Assembly: GCF_900107995.1 (NCBI RefSeq)
Contig: NZ_FNUM01000008.1
Coordinates: forward strand, 62,001-126,000
Reading direction: 5' to 3'
Origin: Alcanivorax sp. DSM 26293
GTDB lineage: Bacteria; Pseudomonadota; Gammaproteobacteria; Pseudomonadales; Alcanivoracaceae
DNA length: 64,000 nucleotides
A program made the translations under genes and the position numbers. Below, piece by piece: positions 42,545-51,319 of this stretch (position 1 is its first letter; the number at the start of each line of letters is the position of its first letter). The notes under the pieces were generated by a model. That model searched no databases. It had not been told where the DNA came from and saw only the letters and a list, made by a program, of their open reading frames with translations.

Positions 42545-42630
42545 TGTTGGAGCTATGCTTGCCCCCCCAAGGGGGATCTGCGACATGCGAACCTTCTCCA
42601 ACCATTCGCCATGCAAGCATAGCTCCTACG
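42545..42630. repeat. REP-like inverted repeat (GGAGCTATGCTTGC family)
   Basis: GGAGCTATGCTTGC at the left and its inverse GCAAGCATAGCTCC at the right, with a C/G-rich hairpin (CCCCC AAGGGGG) inside. Same family as 1853 and 59923. Confidence 0.75.
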
Positions 42631-42708
42631 AAACACCGCCCTCGATCACCCTTGTTCCCGCTAGCCGCTCCTCGCTAAAGTAATCCGATTACCACAAGGG
42701 GCCACACC

Positions 42709-44187
42709 ATGACCAACACCCCCGGCTGGCTGGGCCGACTGGAAACATTGGGCAACAAACTGCCCCACCCGACCTTGCTGTTTGTCTGGCTTTGCCTGTT
42801 GCTGCTTCCGCTCACCGCAGTATTGGGAGCAATGGGGCTATCCACCGTGCATCCGCTCAGCGACGAGACGGTAACGGTGCGCTCGCTGGTCGACGGCGAC
42901 GGCATTCGCTATCTGTTCACCTCCTTGGTGGGCAACTTCACCGGCTTTGCACCACTGGGCATCGTGCTGGTGGCCATGCTGGGGCTGGGCGTGGCAGAGC
43001 AGTCCGGGCTGTTGTCAGTGAGCCTGGCCAGTCTGGTGCGACGGGCGTCCGGACGCACCCTGGTGATCACGGTGGCCTTTGCCGGGGTCCTCTCCAGCCT
43101 CACCGTGGATGCGGGCTATGTGGTGCTGATCCCGTTGGCCGGGCTGGTATTTCAGCTTGCCGGTCGCTCCCCCATCGCCGGCATCGCCACCGCCTTTGCA
43201 GCGGTATCCGGCGGCTTCAGCGCCAACCTTTTAGTGGGGCCGGTGGATGCCACCCTGGCCGGCCTGTCCACGGAAGCCGCCCGGATTGTGGACCCGAGCC
43301 GAACCGTGGATGCCACCGGCAATTACTGGTTCATTATCGTCTCCACCTTTCTCGTCACCGCACTGGTCACCCTGGTCACCCAGCGCATCACCGAACCCAG
43401 GCTGGCCAACCAGCCACGTGGTGAGGCCTCCGCCCCGGAAGTGCCAAGCAGCCACCCCCACGCCCTGAAATGGACGCTGGCCACCCTGGTGCTGCTGCTG
43501 GGGGGCATTGCCTTGCTGGTGCTACCCGCCGATGCGCCCCTGCGCCACCAGGACACCGGTGGCATCCTGGGCTCGCCGTTCATTCACGGGCTGGTAGTGA
43601 TCGTGGCAGTCATCGCAGGGGTGTGTGGTGCCGTGTATGGGCGGATGAGCGGCCAGTTTCGCAATGCCGGCGACATCATCAGTGCCATGGAAACCACCAT
43701 GGCCTCCATGGCCGGCTACCTGGTGCTGATGTTTTTCGCCGCCCAGTTTGTGGCCTGGTTCAATTACAGTCAGCTGGGACTGCTGCTCGCCATCGAGGGC
43801 GCTGCCTGGCTGGGCAGCCTGACGCTACCCAAGGTGGTGCTGTTGCTGTTTTTCGTATTGCTTGCCGCTCTGATCAATTTATTGATCGGCAGCGCTTCGG
43901 CCAAGTGGTCTATCCTCGCGCCCATCTTCGTACCCATGCTGATGCTACTGGGCATCTCCCCGGAAGCAACCCAGGCGGCCTACCGGGTGGGTGATTCCAG
44001 CACCAATATCATCACCCCGCTGATGCCCTATTTCGTACTGGTACTGGGCTTCGCTCGCCGCTATCAGCCAGACACCGGTATCGGCACCCTGATCGCCCTG
44101 ATGCTGCCGTATAGCCTGACGTTGTTGTTTGGGTGGTCGGTCTTGCTGGGAGTGTGGATCGGGCTTGGCTGGCCGTTGGGGCCTTAA
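42709..44187 (+). CDS. AbgT-family transporter
   Basis: 492-aa inner-membrane protein with about 12 helices, of the family of the p-aminobenzoyl-glutamate transporter; some members export sulfonamides. Visible: GNKLPHPTLLFVWLCLLLL near the N-terminus, VDAGYVVLIPLAG, AAVSGGFSANLLVGPVDATLAG, SAKWSILAPIFVPMLMLLG, and YRVGDSSTNIITPLMPYF, family hallmarks. Substrate unknown. No neighbour suggests one. Confidence 0.9.
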   Translation: MTNTPGWLGRLETLGNKLPHPTLLFVWLCLLLLPLTAVLGAMGLSTVHPLSDETVTVRSLVDGDGIRYLFTSLVGNFTGFAPLGIVLVAMLGLGVAEQSGLLSVSLASLVRRASGRTLVITVAFAGVLSSLTVDAGYVVLIPLAGLVFQLAGRSPIAGIATAFAAVSGGFSANLLVGPVDATLAGLSTEAARIVDPSRTVDATGNYWFIIVSTFLVTALVTLVTQRITEPRLANQPRGEASAPEVPSSHPHALKWTLATLVLLLGGIALLVLPADAPLRHQDTGGILGSPFIHGLVVIVAVIAGVCGAVYGRMSGQFRNAGDIISAMETTMASMAGYLVLMFFAAQFVAWFNYSQLGLLLAIEGAAWLGSLTLPKVVLLLFFVLLAALINLLIGSASAKWSILAPIFVPMLMLLGISPEATQAAYRVGDSSTNIITPLMPYFVLVLGFARRYQPDTGIGTLIALMLPYSLTLLFGWSVLLGVWIGLGWPLGP

Positions 44188-44191
44188 AGGC

Positions 44192-44339
44192 AGCAGCAAG
44201 CCCCAAGCTTCAAGCTGCAACACGAGGTAAAGACATTGCCAAATTCCAGTCGCCGTGCTCCGCGCTGAAACTCTCTTAAAACAAAAAAACCGCGTCCAAA
44301 GGGTGCGGTTTTTTTGTAGCTTGTAGCTTGTAGCTATTA
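44192..44339. terminator. Bidirectional terminator flanked by inverted tandem-word arms (AAGCTACAAGCT type)
   Basis: Left arm 44192-44221 (CCCCAAGCTTCAAGCTGCAA). Terminator 44283-44316 pairs AAAAAAACCGCG with TGCGGTTTTTTT. Right arm 44316-44339 (TGTAGCTTGTAGCTTGTAGC). It lies between convergent AbgT and DUF4870 genes; the DUF4870 stop abuts the right arm. Confidence 0.8.
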
Positions 44340-44705
44340 TTTAATCAACCGAATGGTCAACGGATAACGATACCGCTCTCCGCCATTGGCCTTCACCGCG
44401 GCGATGATGGTCATCACCAACCAGAAGATACCGATGATCGGCAACAGCAGACCGCCGATGACCACAAACATCAGCAGGAAGGCAATAAAGCCGGCAATGG
44501 AAATGGTGATGTTGAAGTTCAATGCTTCCTTGCCTTGGTCATCGACAAAGGCACTTTCATCTTTCTTGACCAGCCACATGATCAGTGGCCCCAGGATATT
44601 CCCGAACGGCACCACCAGACCCGCCAGCGCCAGGAGGTGGCAGGCAAGGCCCAGGCTGCGTTCTTCCGGTTTGGTTTCGCTCTGGGTCTGTTCCAGATCC
44701 GACAT
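44337..44705 (-). CDS. DUF4870 family membrane protein
   Basis: 122-aa protein with the DUF4870 pattern: HLLALAGLVVPFGNILGPLIMWLVKKDESAFVDDQGKEALNFNITISI, two more helices and a basic C-terminus. Three to four membrane helices in all. GGAGCGAAT precedes ATG 44705. It lies 36 bases after queF on the same strand, so co-transcription is likely. Function not known for the family. Confidence 0.9.
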   Translation of the reverse strand: MSDLEQTQSETKPEERSLGLACHLLALAGLVVPFGNILGPLIMWLVKKDESAFVDDQGKEALNFNITISIAGFIAFLLMFVVIGGLLLPIIGIFWLVMTIIAAVKANGGERYRYPLTIRLIK

Positions 44706-44741
44706 TATTCGCTCCTTGATAACGATGTTGGCTTGATGATG

Positions 44742-45581
44742 TTACTGACGGATGGTGCGTCGATTCGGTAAGGGCTGCTCGCTGTTGGAGCGGAACGGAT
44801 TGATGTCGATGCCTCCCCGGCGCGTAAAGCGACCATAAACGGTCAGGTGGCGTGGGGAGCACTGGCGCATCAGATCCACGAACATCTGCTCGATAATCTG
44901 TTCATGGAACCCCTGGTGATTTCGCAGGGACACCACATAACGCAGAAAACTGGCCGGGCTGATGGCACGACCGGTGTAGCGCACCACCACCGTGGCCCAG
45001 TCCGGCTGGTTGGTTACCGGGCAATGGCTACGTAGCAAGTGGGAATAAAGCTGGCCGGTCTGCTCGGCCCCCTGGTCGCACAGCAGCAGGTCGGGCCGGT
45101 ATTCATAGTGCTCAAACCCGATATCGATGTTATCCACGCACTGACCACGATCTTCCCAGACAGGAAAACCGGCGGATTCTTCCAGGGAATACAGCAACAC
45201 TTCCATATTGCCACCCACGGTCTGGGCCACATCCTTTTCAATGGCAGCGCGTACCTTGTCTCGACTTTCAAAACGGGTGTTGGCAAAGGAATTCAGATAC
45301 AGCTTGAGCGACTTGGATTCCACAATATTGGGGGTAGTACAGGGAATACGCAGCTCGCACAGGGCCACCACCGGTTTGCCTTTTTCATTGAGCCAGGACA
45401 GCTCGTAGGCATTCCAGATATCCGTGCCGTGGAACGGCAGGCTGGTATCCTCATCGCCCAGCTCCTCCAGCTCCAGGGATTCCCGCGCATCCCAGCGCGG
45501 CACCGGGCACAACAACGAGGGCATGTACTCATCCACATAATCGGTGGACCGCCCCAGTGGCGTTTCCTTCAAATAACTCAT
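44742..45581 (-). CDS. queF: NADPH-dependent 7-cyano-7-deazaguanine reductase QueF
   Basis: 279-aa long-form (two-domain) enzyme reducing preQ0 to preQ1 in queuosine biosynthesis. The active Cys is in [23 protein letters not shown], where the QueF motif ESKSLK is also present; the C-terminal half carries [16 protein letters not shown] and [19 protein letters not shown] 45581 is preceded by GAGGTAATC. Part of a minus-strand run with the ABC exporter genes. Confidence 0.95.
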   Translation of the reverse strand: MSYLKETPLGRSTDYVDEYMPSLLCPVPRWDARESLELEELGDEDTSLPFHGTDIWNAYELSWLNEKGKPVVALCELRIPCTTPNIVESKSLKLYLNSFANTRFESRDKVRAAIEKDVAQTVGGNMEVLLYSLEESAGFPVWEDRGQCVDNIDIGFEHYEYRPDLLLCDQGAEQTGQLYSHLLRSHCPVTNQPDWATVVVRYTGRAISPASFLRYVVSLRNHQGFHEQIIEQMFVDLMRQCSPRHLTVYGRFTRRGGIDINPFRSNSEQPLPNRRTIRQ

Positions 45582-45636
45582 GATTACCTCTTGGCACACC
45601 CGTCCATGGATTATATTCCCATCATAATCCGATTGT

Positions 45637-46410
45637 TTAGTGGCGAATACCCGTACCCCGTTGCAACAGCCACAGTGCCAGCAGATAGAAAGCCACCACA
45701 AACATCAGGATCGCTCCCAGTGACGCGTAGACATTCACATCACTGACACCCAGCACGCCGTAACGGAAGGCATTGACCATGTAAACGATGGGGTTCGCCA
45801 GGCTCACTGTCCGCCAGAATTCCGGCAGTAAATCGATGGAATAGAACACCCCGCCCAGGTAGGTCAGCGGCGTCAGAATAAAGGTGGGAACGATGGAAAT
45901 ATCATCGAACTTGTTGGCAAAGATGGCGTTGATGAAACCGCCCAGGGCAAACAGGGCCGCCGTCAGTATCACCACGGTGATGGTAATCAGCAGGTGCTGC
46001 ATGGACAGATGGGTGAAAAACAGACTGAGCAGGCTGACGATCAGGCCCACCAGCATCCCGCGCACCATCCCACCAACGATAAAGCCATTGAGGATCACGT
46101 GGGCCGGCATCGGCGACACCAGCATCTCTTCAATGGAATGCTGGAACTTGGTGGAAAAGAACGAGCTCACCACATTGCCGTAGCTGTTCTGTATCACGCT
46201 CATCATGATCAGGCCGGGGACGATGTACTGCATGTAATTAAACCCGCCCATCTCACCGATGCGGCTCCCGATGAGATTGCCGAAGATCACGAAGTACAGG
46301 GTCATGGTGATCGCCGGGGGCAGCAGTGTCTGCGGCCATATCCGGGTAAAACGACGGATTTCCTTGGTAACGATGGTGAGAAAGGCCACCCACTGTTCGC
46401 GTGCACTCAT
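45637..46410 (-). CDS. yadH: ABC-2 type transporter permease (YadH-like)
   Basis: 257-aa inner-membrane permease with six helices: [32 protein letters not shown] at the cytoplasmic N-terminus, [36 protein letters not shown] (coupling region) and the final helix before [10 protein letters not shown]. It overlaps the ATPase gene by ATGA (46407-46410). Partner of YadG in an exporter of unknown substrate. Confidence 0.93.
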   Translation of the reverse strand: MSAREQWVAFLTIVTKEIRRFTRIWPQTLLPPAITMTLYFVIFGNLIGSRIGEMGGFNYMQYIVPGLIMMSVIQNSYGNVVSSFFSTKFQHSIEEMLVSPMPAHVILNGFIVGGMVRGMLVGLIVSLLSLFFTHLSMQHLLITITVVILTAALFALGGFINAIFANKFDDISIVPTFILTPLTYLGGVFYSIDLLPEFWRTVSLANPIVYMVNAFRYGVLGVSDVNVYASLGAILMFVVAFYLLALWLLQRGTGIRH

Positions 46411-47339
46411 GATGCCTGCTCCCCGGGCAGATTCTGCTCCACCAGTCGCACAAACAACTCCTCCAGCCGGTTGGCCTTGTTACGCATACTCATCACTTCG
46501 AAGTGCTGATCCGCCAACGCCACAAACAGGGTGTTGAGGCTTTGTGATTTGGGTACCGCCACTTCCAGCGTTCGGGAATCTTTCAGCCACACCTCGAACC
46601 CCTCCAGCACCGGCTCCTCGGTGACCGGCCGGGCCAGATCCAGAATAAAGGTTTCCACCTGCAGTTTTTCCAGCAGGGATTTCATGTCGGTATTTTCCAC
46701 GATGGTGCCGTGATCAATGATGGCAATGTGGCGACACAGGGATTCCGCCTCTTCCAGATAATGCGTGGTGAGAATGATCGTTTTGCCTTCACCGTTGATG
46801 CGGGTAAGGAAATCCCACATGGAACGGCGCAGCTCGATATCCACCCCGGCGGTGGGCTCATCCAGAATCAGCAGTTCCGGTTCATGCACCAGCGCCCGGG
46901 CAATCATCAACCTGCGCTTCATGCCGCCTGACAGGGTCCGAGACTGTTTGTCGCGTTTTTCCCACAGGCCCAGCTGGCGCAGGTATTTCTCCGCCCGTTC
47001 TCGAGCCAGGGGCGCGGGGATGCCATAAAAACCCGCCTGGGTGACGACGATGTCGAACACCTTTTCAAACTGGTTGAAGTTGAATTCCTGGGGCACCACG
47101 CCAATTTTCTGCTTGGCCAGGGCCCGTTCGGTATCCAGGGAATAGCCGAAGATACTCACCTCTCCGCCGGTCTTGTTGACCAGGGAACTGATCACACCGA
47201 TGGTGGTGGATTTGCCCGCACCGTTGGGGCCAAGCAGGGCAAAGAAGTCACCCTTCTCCACCTGCAGATCGATGCCCTTGAGCGCCTGCACACCATTGGC
47301 ATAGGTCTTGGTCAGATTACGAATCGTCAGAGCAGACAA
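46407..47339 (-). CDS. yadG: ABC transporter ATP-binding protein (YadG-like)
   Basis: 310-aa ATPase. Walker A GPNGAGKST (about residues 35-43), Q-loop VVPQEF, signature LSGGMKRRL, Walker B LLILDEPTAGVD, and H-loop TTHYLEE, then a C-terminal regulatory extension of about 80 residues. ATG 47339 is followed upstream by the histidine-phosphatase gene 44 bases away on the same strand. Confidence 0.95.
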   Translation of the reverse strand: MSALTIRNLTKTYANGVQALKGIDLQVEKGDFFALLGPNGAGKSTTIGVISSLVNKTGGEVSIFGYSLDTERALAKQKIGVVPQEFNFNQFEKVFDIVVTQAGFYGIPAPLARERAEKYLRQLGLWEKRDKQSRTLSGGMKRRLMIARALVHEPELLILDEPTAGVDIELRRSMWDFLTRINGEGKTIILTTHYLEEAESLCRHIAIIDHGTIVENTDMKSLLEKLQVETFILDLARPVTEEPVLEGFEVWLKDSRTLEVAVPKSQSLNTLFVALADQHFEVMSMRNKANRLEELFVRLVEQNLPGEQAS

Positions 47340-47383
47340 GGATTACCTCGCCAAAATAGTCGAATGGATGGTGAAGAGAGAGA

Positions 47384-48055
47384 TCAGTGGTCCAGCACCC
47401 GGTGGCCATGTTCACCACGCCAGACCCAGTGCATCTGCCCACCGCTGAACCACACCCACAGCCCTTCCATCATCCAGGGCCAGTCCTCTTCGCTGATGCG
47501 GCGGCGGCCATGCAGCTCGGCCACCAGCACCGCCAGAATGGTGTCATGGGTCACGTGAACATTGAGGTGGCCACTGGCCGGCTCCCGGGCTTTCAGGTAG
47601 GCCGCCAGCTTGCTGCGGCCTTCTGCCGGGGACAGCATGCCGTCGAACGGCTCCTGAAGGTGCTGATTGAGAAACCGGAAGGCCCCCATTTTCAGGAAGG
47701 TGGGCCCCACCTGGTTCAGGTCCTCCACATAGCACCCCGGCTCCACCAGGGTGGTATCCGTGGTGATATCGGGAATCTCATCAATCAGCCCCGCCTTGCG
47801 GGCGCCTTCTGCCATGGCGATGGCAGTATTCACACAGCGCCCCACCGGGCTGGAATAGAACGCCTCCACTGGCCGCGCCAGCTGGGCGCCCCATTCACGG
47901 GCCATGTCGATACCTTCCGGGGTCAGCGGCAACCGATAGTCGGCAAAGCCGTTCTTGGCCAACTCACGCACAGAATGCCGTGTCAGCAGATGAACAGGCT
48001 TGTCCTGCGGTAACAGGTTGAGGGCTTCCAGCAATCGGGGGTGTAGGCGGGCCAT
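47384..48055 (-). CDS. Histidine phosphatase family protein
   Basis: 223-aa phosphoglycerate-mutase-like protein. First catalytic His in LLTRHSVRE (about residue 26); YSSPVGRCVNTAI holds the phosphate-binding Arg; second His is present in VHVTHDTILAV. In contrast to the protein at 13102, both His are kept, so phosphatase activity is plausible. Length is normal. It may be first in the run phosphatase-yadG-yadH-queF-DUF4870. Confidence 0.88.
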   Translation of the reverse strand: MARLHPRLLEALNLLPQDKPVHLLTRHSVRELAKNGFADYRLPLTPEGIDMAREWGAQLARPVEAFYSSPVGRCVNTAIAMAEGARKAGLIDEIPDITTDTTLVEPGCYVEDLNQVGPTFLKMGAFRFLNQHLQEPFDGMLSPAEGRSKLAAYLKAREPASGHLNVHVTHDTILAVLVAELHGRRRISEEDWPWMMEGLWVWFSGGQMHWVWRGEHGHRVLDH

Positions 48056-48130
48056 AGTCTCTTCGCTTTCGGTCAGTCCCTAGTGTAAGGGCCGCCCGGT
48101 TGAAAGCAAATGACAGGGCCGGAAACGACG

Positions 48131-48152
48131 AAGGGACCCGAAAGGGTCCCTT
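48131..48152 (-). terminator. Hairpin after the tRNA-Gly gene
   Basis: AAGGGACCC-GAAA-GGGTCCCTT, perfect 9-bp stem just downstream of the tRNA operon; no long T run on the minus strand. Confidence 0.65.
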
Positions 48153-48158
48153 CTGATT

Positions 48159-48234
<76 letters not shown>

Positions 48235-48268
48235 TTAACTTTTTGCCAGCTAACGACCAGCGAATTAG

Positions 48269-48344
48269 TGGCGTCCCCTAGGGGAGTCGAACCCCTGTTA
48301 CCGCCGTGAAAGGGCGGTGTCCTGGGCCACTAGACGAAGGGGAC
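48269..48344 (-). tRNA. tRNA-Glu (TTC)
   Basis: Acceptor GTCCCCT/AGGGGAC with encoded CCA (76 nt). Anticodon TTC in loop CTTTCAC, T arm AGGGGTTCGACTCCCCT. First gene of the operon, 34 bases upstream of tRNA-Gly. Confidence 0.97.
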
Positions 48345-48350
48345 CCGGGC

Positions 48351-48367
48351 TTGACGTGGTACGTCAA
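48351..48367. promoter_or_regulatory. Perfect palindrome in the tRNA operon leader
   Basis: TTGACGT-GGT-ACGTCAA, between the predicted transcription start and the tRNA-Glu 5' end; may be a processing structure or protein site. Confidence 0.45.
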
Positions 48368-48377
48368 AGCGGCGCGT

Positions 48378-48406
48378 AGAATAGGTATCTGATCGGCCAG
48401 CGTCAA
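48378..48406 (-). promoter_or_regulatory. Strong promoter of the tRNA-Glu/Gly operon
   Basis: TTGACG (48401-48406), 17-base spacer, TATTCT (48378-48383) on the minus strand, then discriminator ACGCGCCGC. An AT-rich stretch (AAAATTTTTCC) just upstream could be an UP element. Confidence 0.85.
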
Positions 48407-48529
48407 GGAAAAATTTTGGCCCGGTCCGTCATTGACCCGAAAAACCTGTGCTGCTCTGATATTGGCGCGCTAGAACGGCGAAACTTTCGCCACACCGTTG
48501 AAAAAACAACCATTTACCGGGAGAGACCC

Positions 48530-49183
48530 ATGACCATCAAGCTGTACGGAGCCGCCCTGTCACCCTTCGTTCGCAAGACCCGCGTGGTGCTGGCACTGAA
48601 AGGAGTTGACTACGAAGCCGTACATATCGACCCCAACAATCCACCGGAAGGCTACGAAAAGATCAGCCCCATGAAACGCATTCCGGCCCTGGAAGTGGAC
48701 GGTCAGTACCTGGCGGATTCTGCCGCCATCTGCGCCTACCTGGAGAAGGTCTACCCGGAACCGGCCCTCTACCCCACCGACCCCATGGAACTGGGGCGGG
48801 CAATCTGGTTCCAGCGTTATGTGGACTATGACCTGGCCATGCGCTGTACCTTCGCCGTGTTCCGCAACCGGGTGGTCATGCGCCTGATCGGCAAGGAGTG
48901 CGATGAAGAGAAAGTGCAGCACGCCCTGACCACCACCATCCCGCCCCTGTTTGCCTATCTGGACAAGGAACTGGAGGGTCGTGAGTTCCTGGTTGGCGAC
49001 AGCCTGAGCGTGGCGGATATCAGCCTGGCCAGCCAGCTGGTCAACTTCAAACACGGTGGCGAAAGCATCGATCCGGCCAACTACCCCAACCTGGCCGCCC
49101 ACACCGAGCGCATGCACGCCCTGGAGCCCTTTGCCAAAACCATCGAGAAGGAGTCCGGGTTTATTCAGAAGGTGATGGGGTGA
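48530..49183 (+). CDS. Glutathione S-transferase family protein
   Basis: 217-aa protein. N-terminal thioredoxin-like domain: MTIKLYGAALSPFVRKTRVVLALKG with the glutathione-site Ser, KRIPALEVDGQYLADSAAICAYLE (cis-Pro and Glu/Ser glutathione ligands). The C-terminal helical domain carries LVGDSLSVADISLASQL. ATG 48530 is preceded by GGGAGAG; the longer open frame is not supported. It may detoxify electrophiles or isomerise a substrate. Confidence 0.93.
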   Translation: MTIKLYGAALSPFVRKTRVVLALKGVDYEAVHIDPNNPPEGYEKISPMKRIPALEVDGQYLADSAAICAYLEKVYPEPALYPTDPMELGRAIWFQRYVDYDLAMRCTFAVFRNRVVMRLIGKECDEEKVQHALTTTIPPLFAYLDKELEGREFLVGDSLSVADISLASQLVNFKHGGESIDPANYPNLAAHTERMHALEPFAKTIEKESGFIQKVMG

Positions 49184-49186
49184 ACA

Positions 49187-49349
49187 TAATTGACAGTTGA
49201 TAGTGGACAGTTGACAGCTACGCGTATCAGCACGTCATAGCTTGAAAGCAAAGAGGCCGCGCCCGGACTATGGACGCGGCCTCTTACTTTTGAGAATAAA
49301 CAAACCTGTCCCGCGCAGCTGTCAACTTTCAACTGTCAATTATCAACTG
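49187..49349. terminator. Bidirectional terminator flanked by inverted tandem-word arms (GTTGACAGTTGA type)
   Basis: Left arm 49187-49218 (TAATTGACAGTTGATAGTGG...), hairpin 49251-49285 pairing AAGAGGCCGCG with CGCGGCCTCTT, right arm 49318-49349. Between convergent genes; the stop of the minus-strand gene (49336) is inside the right arm. The core closely matches those at 14801 and 52966. Confidence 0.82.
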
Positions 49350-49839
49350 CCTTTGTCTCCACCGTCACCAGCGCCGCCCGACCATTCGGTGCCACCTTCA
49401 GCACCGCCACAGCGCCGTCCCGTAATTCCCGCTCCAGTTGCAGCGCCTTTTCCTTCGGGGCAAACAGGGCCTCGATGCCGTAGGTGACTCGGCGGGTGCC
49501 GCCCCAGGGCAAACCGCTGACTCTGCCGCGCAGGTAAAGACCCTGCGCCGGGGGCTGGTGGGACGGAGTCAGCCCGCGCCACAGCTCGCCGTCTTGCTCA
49601 AGAGGCAGATAAATCACGTCACCGGGACGAAATCCTGTCGCAGGCAGGGTGCTGAAATCGTAGCCCAGGCGGGCATAGTTGCCGCGGAACAGATCCCGCG
49701 GGTCCACCGGACGGGTTTCCACACGGATTTCCTTGCCCAGCCATAGCGGGTAGAAACCGTTCACAAAGACCCCGGCGAGAATCACCACTTGCAGGGTAAG
49801 CGCGGCCAGCAAGGCCAGGCCCAGAGTGCGTTGTTTCAT
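49336..49839 (-). CDS. GDYXXLXY-family protein
   Basis: 167-aa protein with an N-terminal membrane helix (LALLAALTLQVVILAGVFV) and the family motif in the form DPRDLFRGNYARLGYDF (about residues 47-63; Asn where the family name has Asp). A beta-rich periplasmic domain follows. The family is nearly always next to a DUF2157/DUF4401 membrane protein, as here (4-base overlap). The last codons are within a repeat arm. Function unknown. Confidence 0.85.
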   Translation of the reverse strand: MKQRTLGLALLAALTLQVVILAGVFVNGFYPLWLGKEIRVETRPVDPRDLFRGNYARLGYDFSTLPATGFRPGDVIYLPLEQDGELWRGLTPSHQPPAQGLYLRGRVSGLPWGGTRRVTYGIEALFAPKEKALQLERELRDGAVAVLKVAPNGRAALVTVETKAVDN

Positions 49840-51152
49840 GCCTGTCCCTCCCCGCTTTCCGGCGCCACAAGACGCTGCTGGCGACGCCAGTAGCGCGCCG
49901 CGCCATAGAGCACCGCCGCCGCCACCAGGAACATGGCCGCGGCGCCCAGGTAATCACCGAACAGATCCAGATAGCGCATCACCGCCAGCGCCAATACCAG
50001 GGCAATGCCGCTGTAGAAGAACTGGCTGAGGCCACGCCGCAAGCCCTCCTGAATCAGCACAATGGCCGACAACAACGCCAGCAGATTCACCGCCACCGCA
50101 AACAGCATGGCATCGTCCCGACTCAACAAACCATGAATCGCCAGCATCACGAATGGCAGCAGCATGACCAGCAAGCGCCCGCCGGTCTGTCCCAGACGGC
50201 GAAACACCAACAATGATGACGCCAGCAAGGCCGGCAGCAGCCCCAGCCACAACCCCGGGTCCGTCAACCCGGCCTGCTCATGGAGGTAACCCTCGGAGAA
50301 TTCGCTGAACGTGAACGGCAGCAATAGCAACAGATAGCCCCGCAGGGTCCATAGTCCGATCAGACTGCCGGCCCGTTGCCAGTGCAAGGCAGGGCGACTG
50401 CCCAGCCAACAGACCAGCGCATAGAGCAACGCCAGCAGGCCCAGATTCAGGGTCAGATGCCCGGCCTCGAAATCCGGCCCGCGCGGGTAGCCATAGGCCC
50501 AGCCCAGCAACAGATTCAGCCAGCTCACCGCCACTGCCGCCAGCACCAGCATCAGCCCCGCGGACCGGGCCTGTACCGCCACCGTCAGCCCCACTGCCAT
50601 GAACAGGGCCATGGCCCAGGGTGGTGAAAACTGCCCTTCGGCAAACAGCCAGAGCATGGCCACCGCCAGCATCAGCAGGGTAATCACCCGGCTACGCACC
50701 AGCCAGGCCATGGGTGCCACGCCCAGTGCCCAGTAAAACAGGCCATTCGGGAAATGTTCGCCCAGGTGGTAGATCTGCGCGATCAGCATGATCGAGGCGC
50801 CATAGCTGATGCCGCCGAGAAACAGCCAGCCGATACCCTCTCGGCGCTGCAGGTATTGATAGATGCCCACCCCGTTCAACGCCACGGTGGTAGCAATCAA
50901 GCCCAGCATGCGCACGGCCCGGGGGATCGACTCCCAGTTGGCTGACACCAGCATCAGGATGGCCATACCGACAAATAACAAGGCCACAGCGACCAGCACC
51001 TTGTAGGCCAGTGAACTGTCGGAATCGTCGTCCAGGCGGGTGCCGTAGCGGGCCAGAATGCGGTTGCCCTGGTCTTCACTGATATCGCCGTCGTCCACCC
51101 ACTGGCGACATTCGCTACGCAGCTCGCGACGCAATAACCCGAGAAGTTGCAT
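49836..51152 (-). CDS. DUF2157-type polytopic membrane protein
   Basis: 438-aa protein: a cytoplasmic N-terminus with helical LRRELRSECRQWVDDGDISEDQGNRILARYG (DUF2157 start), then about 12 membrane helices. ATG 51152 is chosen for its AAGGAACTC site. It overlaps the GDYXXLXY gene, its usual partner. No function is established. Confidence 0.85.
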   Translation of the reverse strand: MQLLGLLRRELRSECRQWVDDGDISEDQGNRILARYGTRLDDDSDSSLAYKVLVAVALLFVGMAILMLVSANWESIPRAVRMLGLIATTVALNGVGIYQYLQRREGIGWLFLGGISYGASIMLIAQIYHLGEHFPNGLFYWALGVAPMAWLVRSRVITLLMLAVAMLWLFAEGQFSPPWAMALFMAVGLTVAVQARSAGLMLVLAAVAVSWLNLLLGWAYGYPRGPDFEAGHLTLNLGLLALLYALVCWLGSRPALHWQRAGSLIGLWTLRGYLLLLLPFTFSEFSEGYLHEQAGLTDPGLWLGLLPALLASSLLVFRRLGQTGGRLLVMLLPFVMLAIHGLLSRDDAMLFAVAVNLLALLSAIVLIQEGLRRGLSQFFYSGIALVLALAVMRYLDLFGDYLGAAAMFLVAAAVLYGAARYWRRQQRLVAPESGEGQA

Positions 51153-51281
51153 GGAGAGTTCCTTGTGCTTTTCTTCGATCAGACCTGACGAGGTGGCGAA
51201 AGGCAACGCCAGGATGTTGCGAGAAATGAGCCAAGGCGTTCAATAAAGCCCCCTCTAGGAGCACCTCTGGCCAATGCCCGA

Positions 51282-51306
51282 ATCGCGCCGCCAGCGACGC
51301 TCCTAC
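51282..51306. repeat. REP-like word (inverted copy)
   Basis: CGCCGCCAGCGACGCTCCTAC, the inverse of the copies at 9557 and 34518, between two minus-strand genes. Single copy here. Confidence 0.7.
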
Positions 51307-51319
51307 GGAAAGGGAGAGG

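Noticed and set aside
42387-42620. 77-codon minus-strand frame near attR
   Set aside because: It spans REP words, a T-arm-like sequence, a terminator and attR; a frame made by structural repeats.
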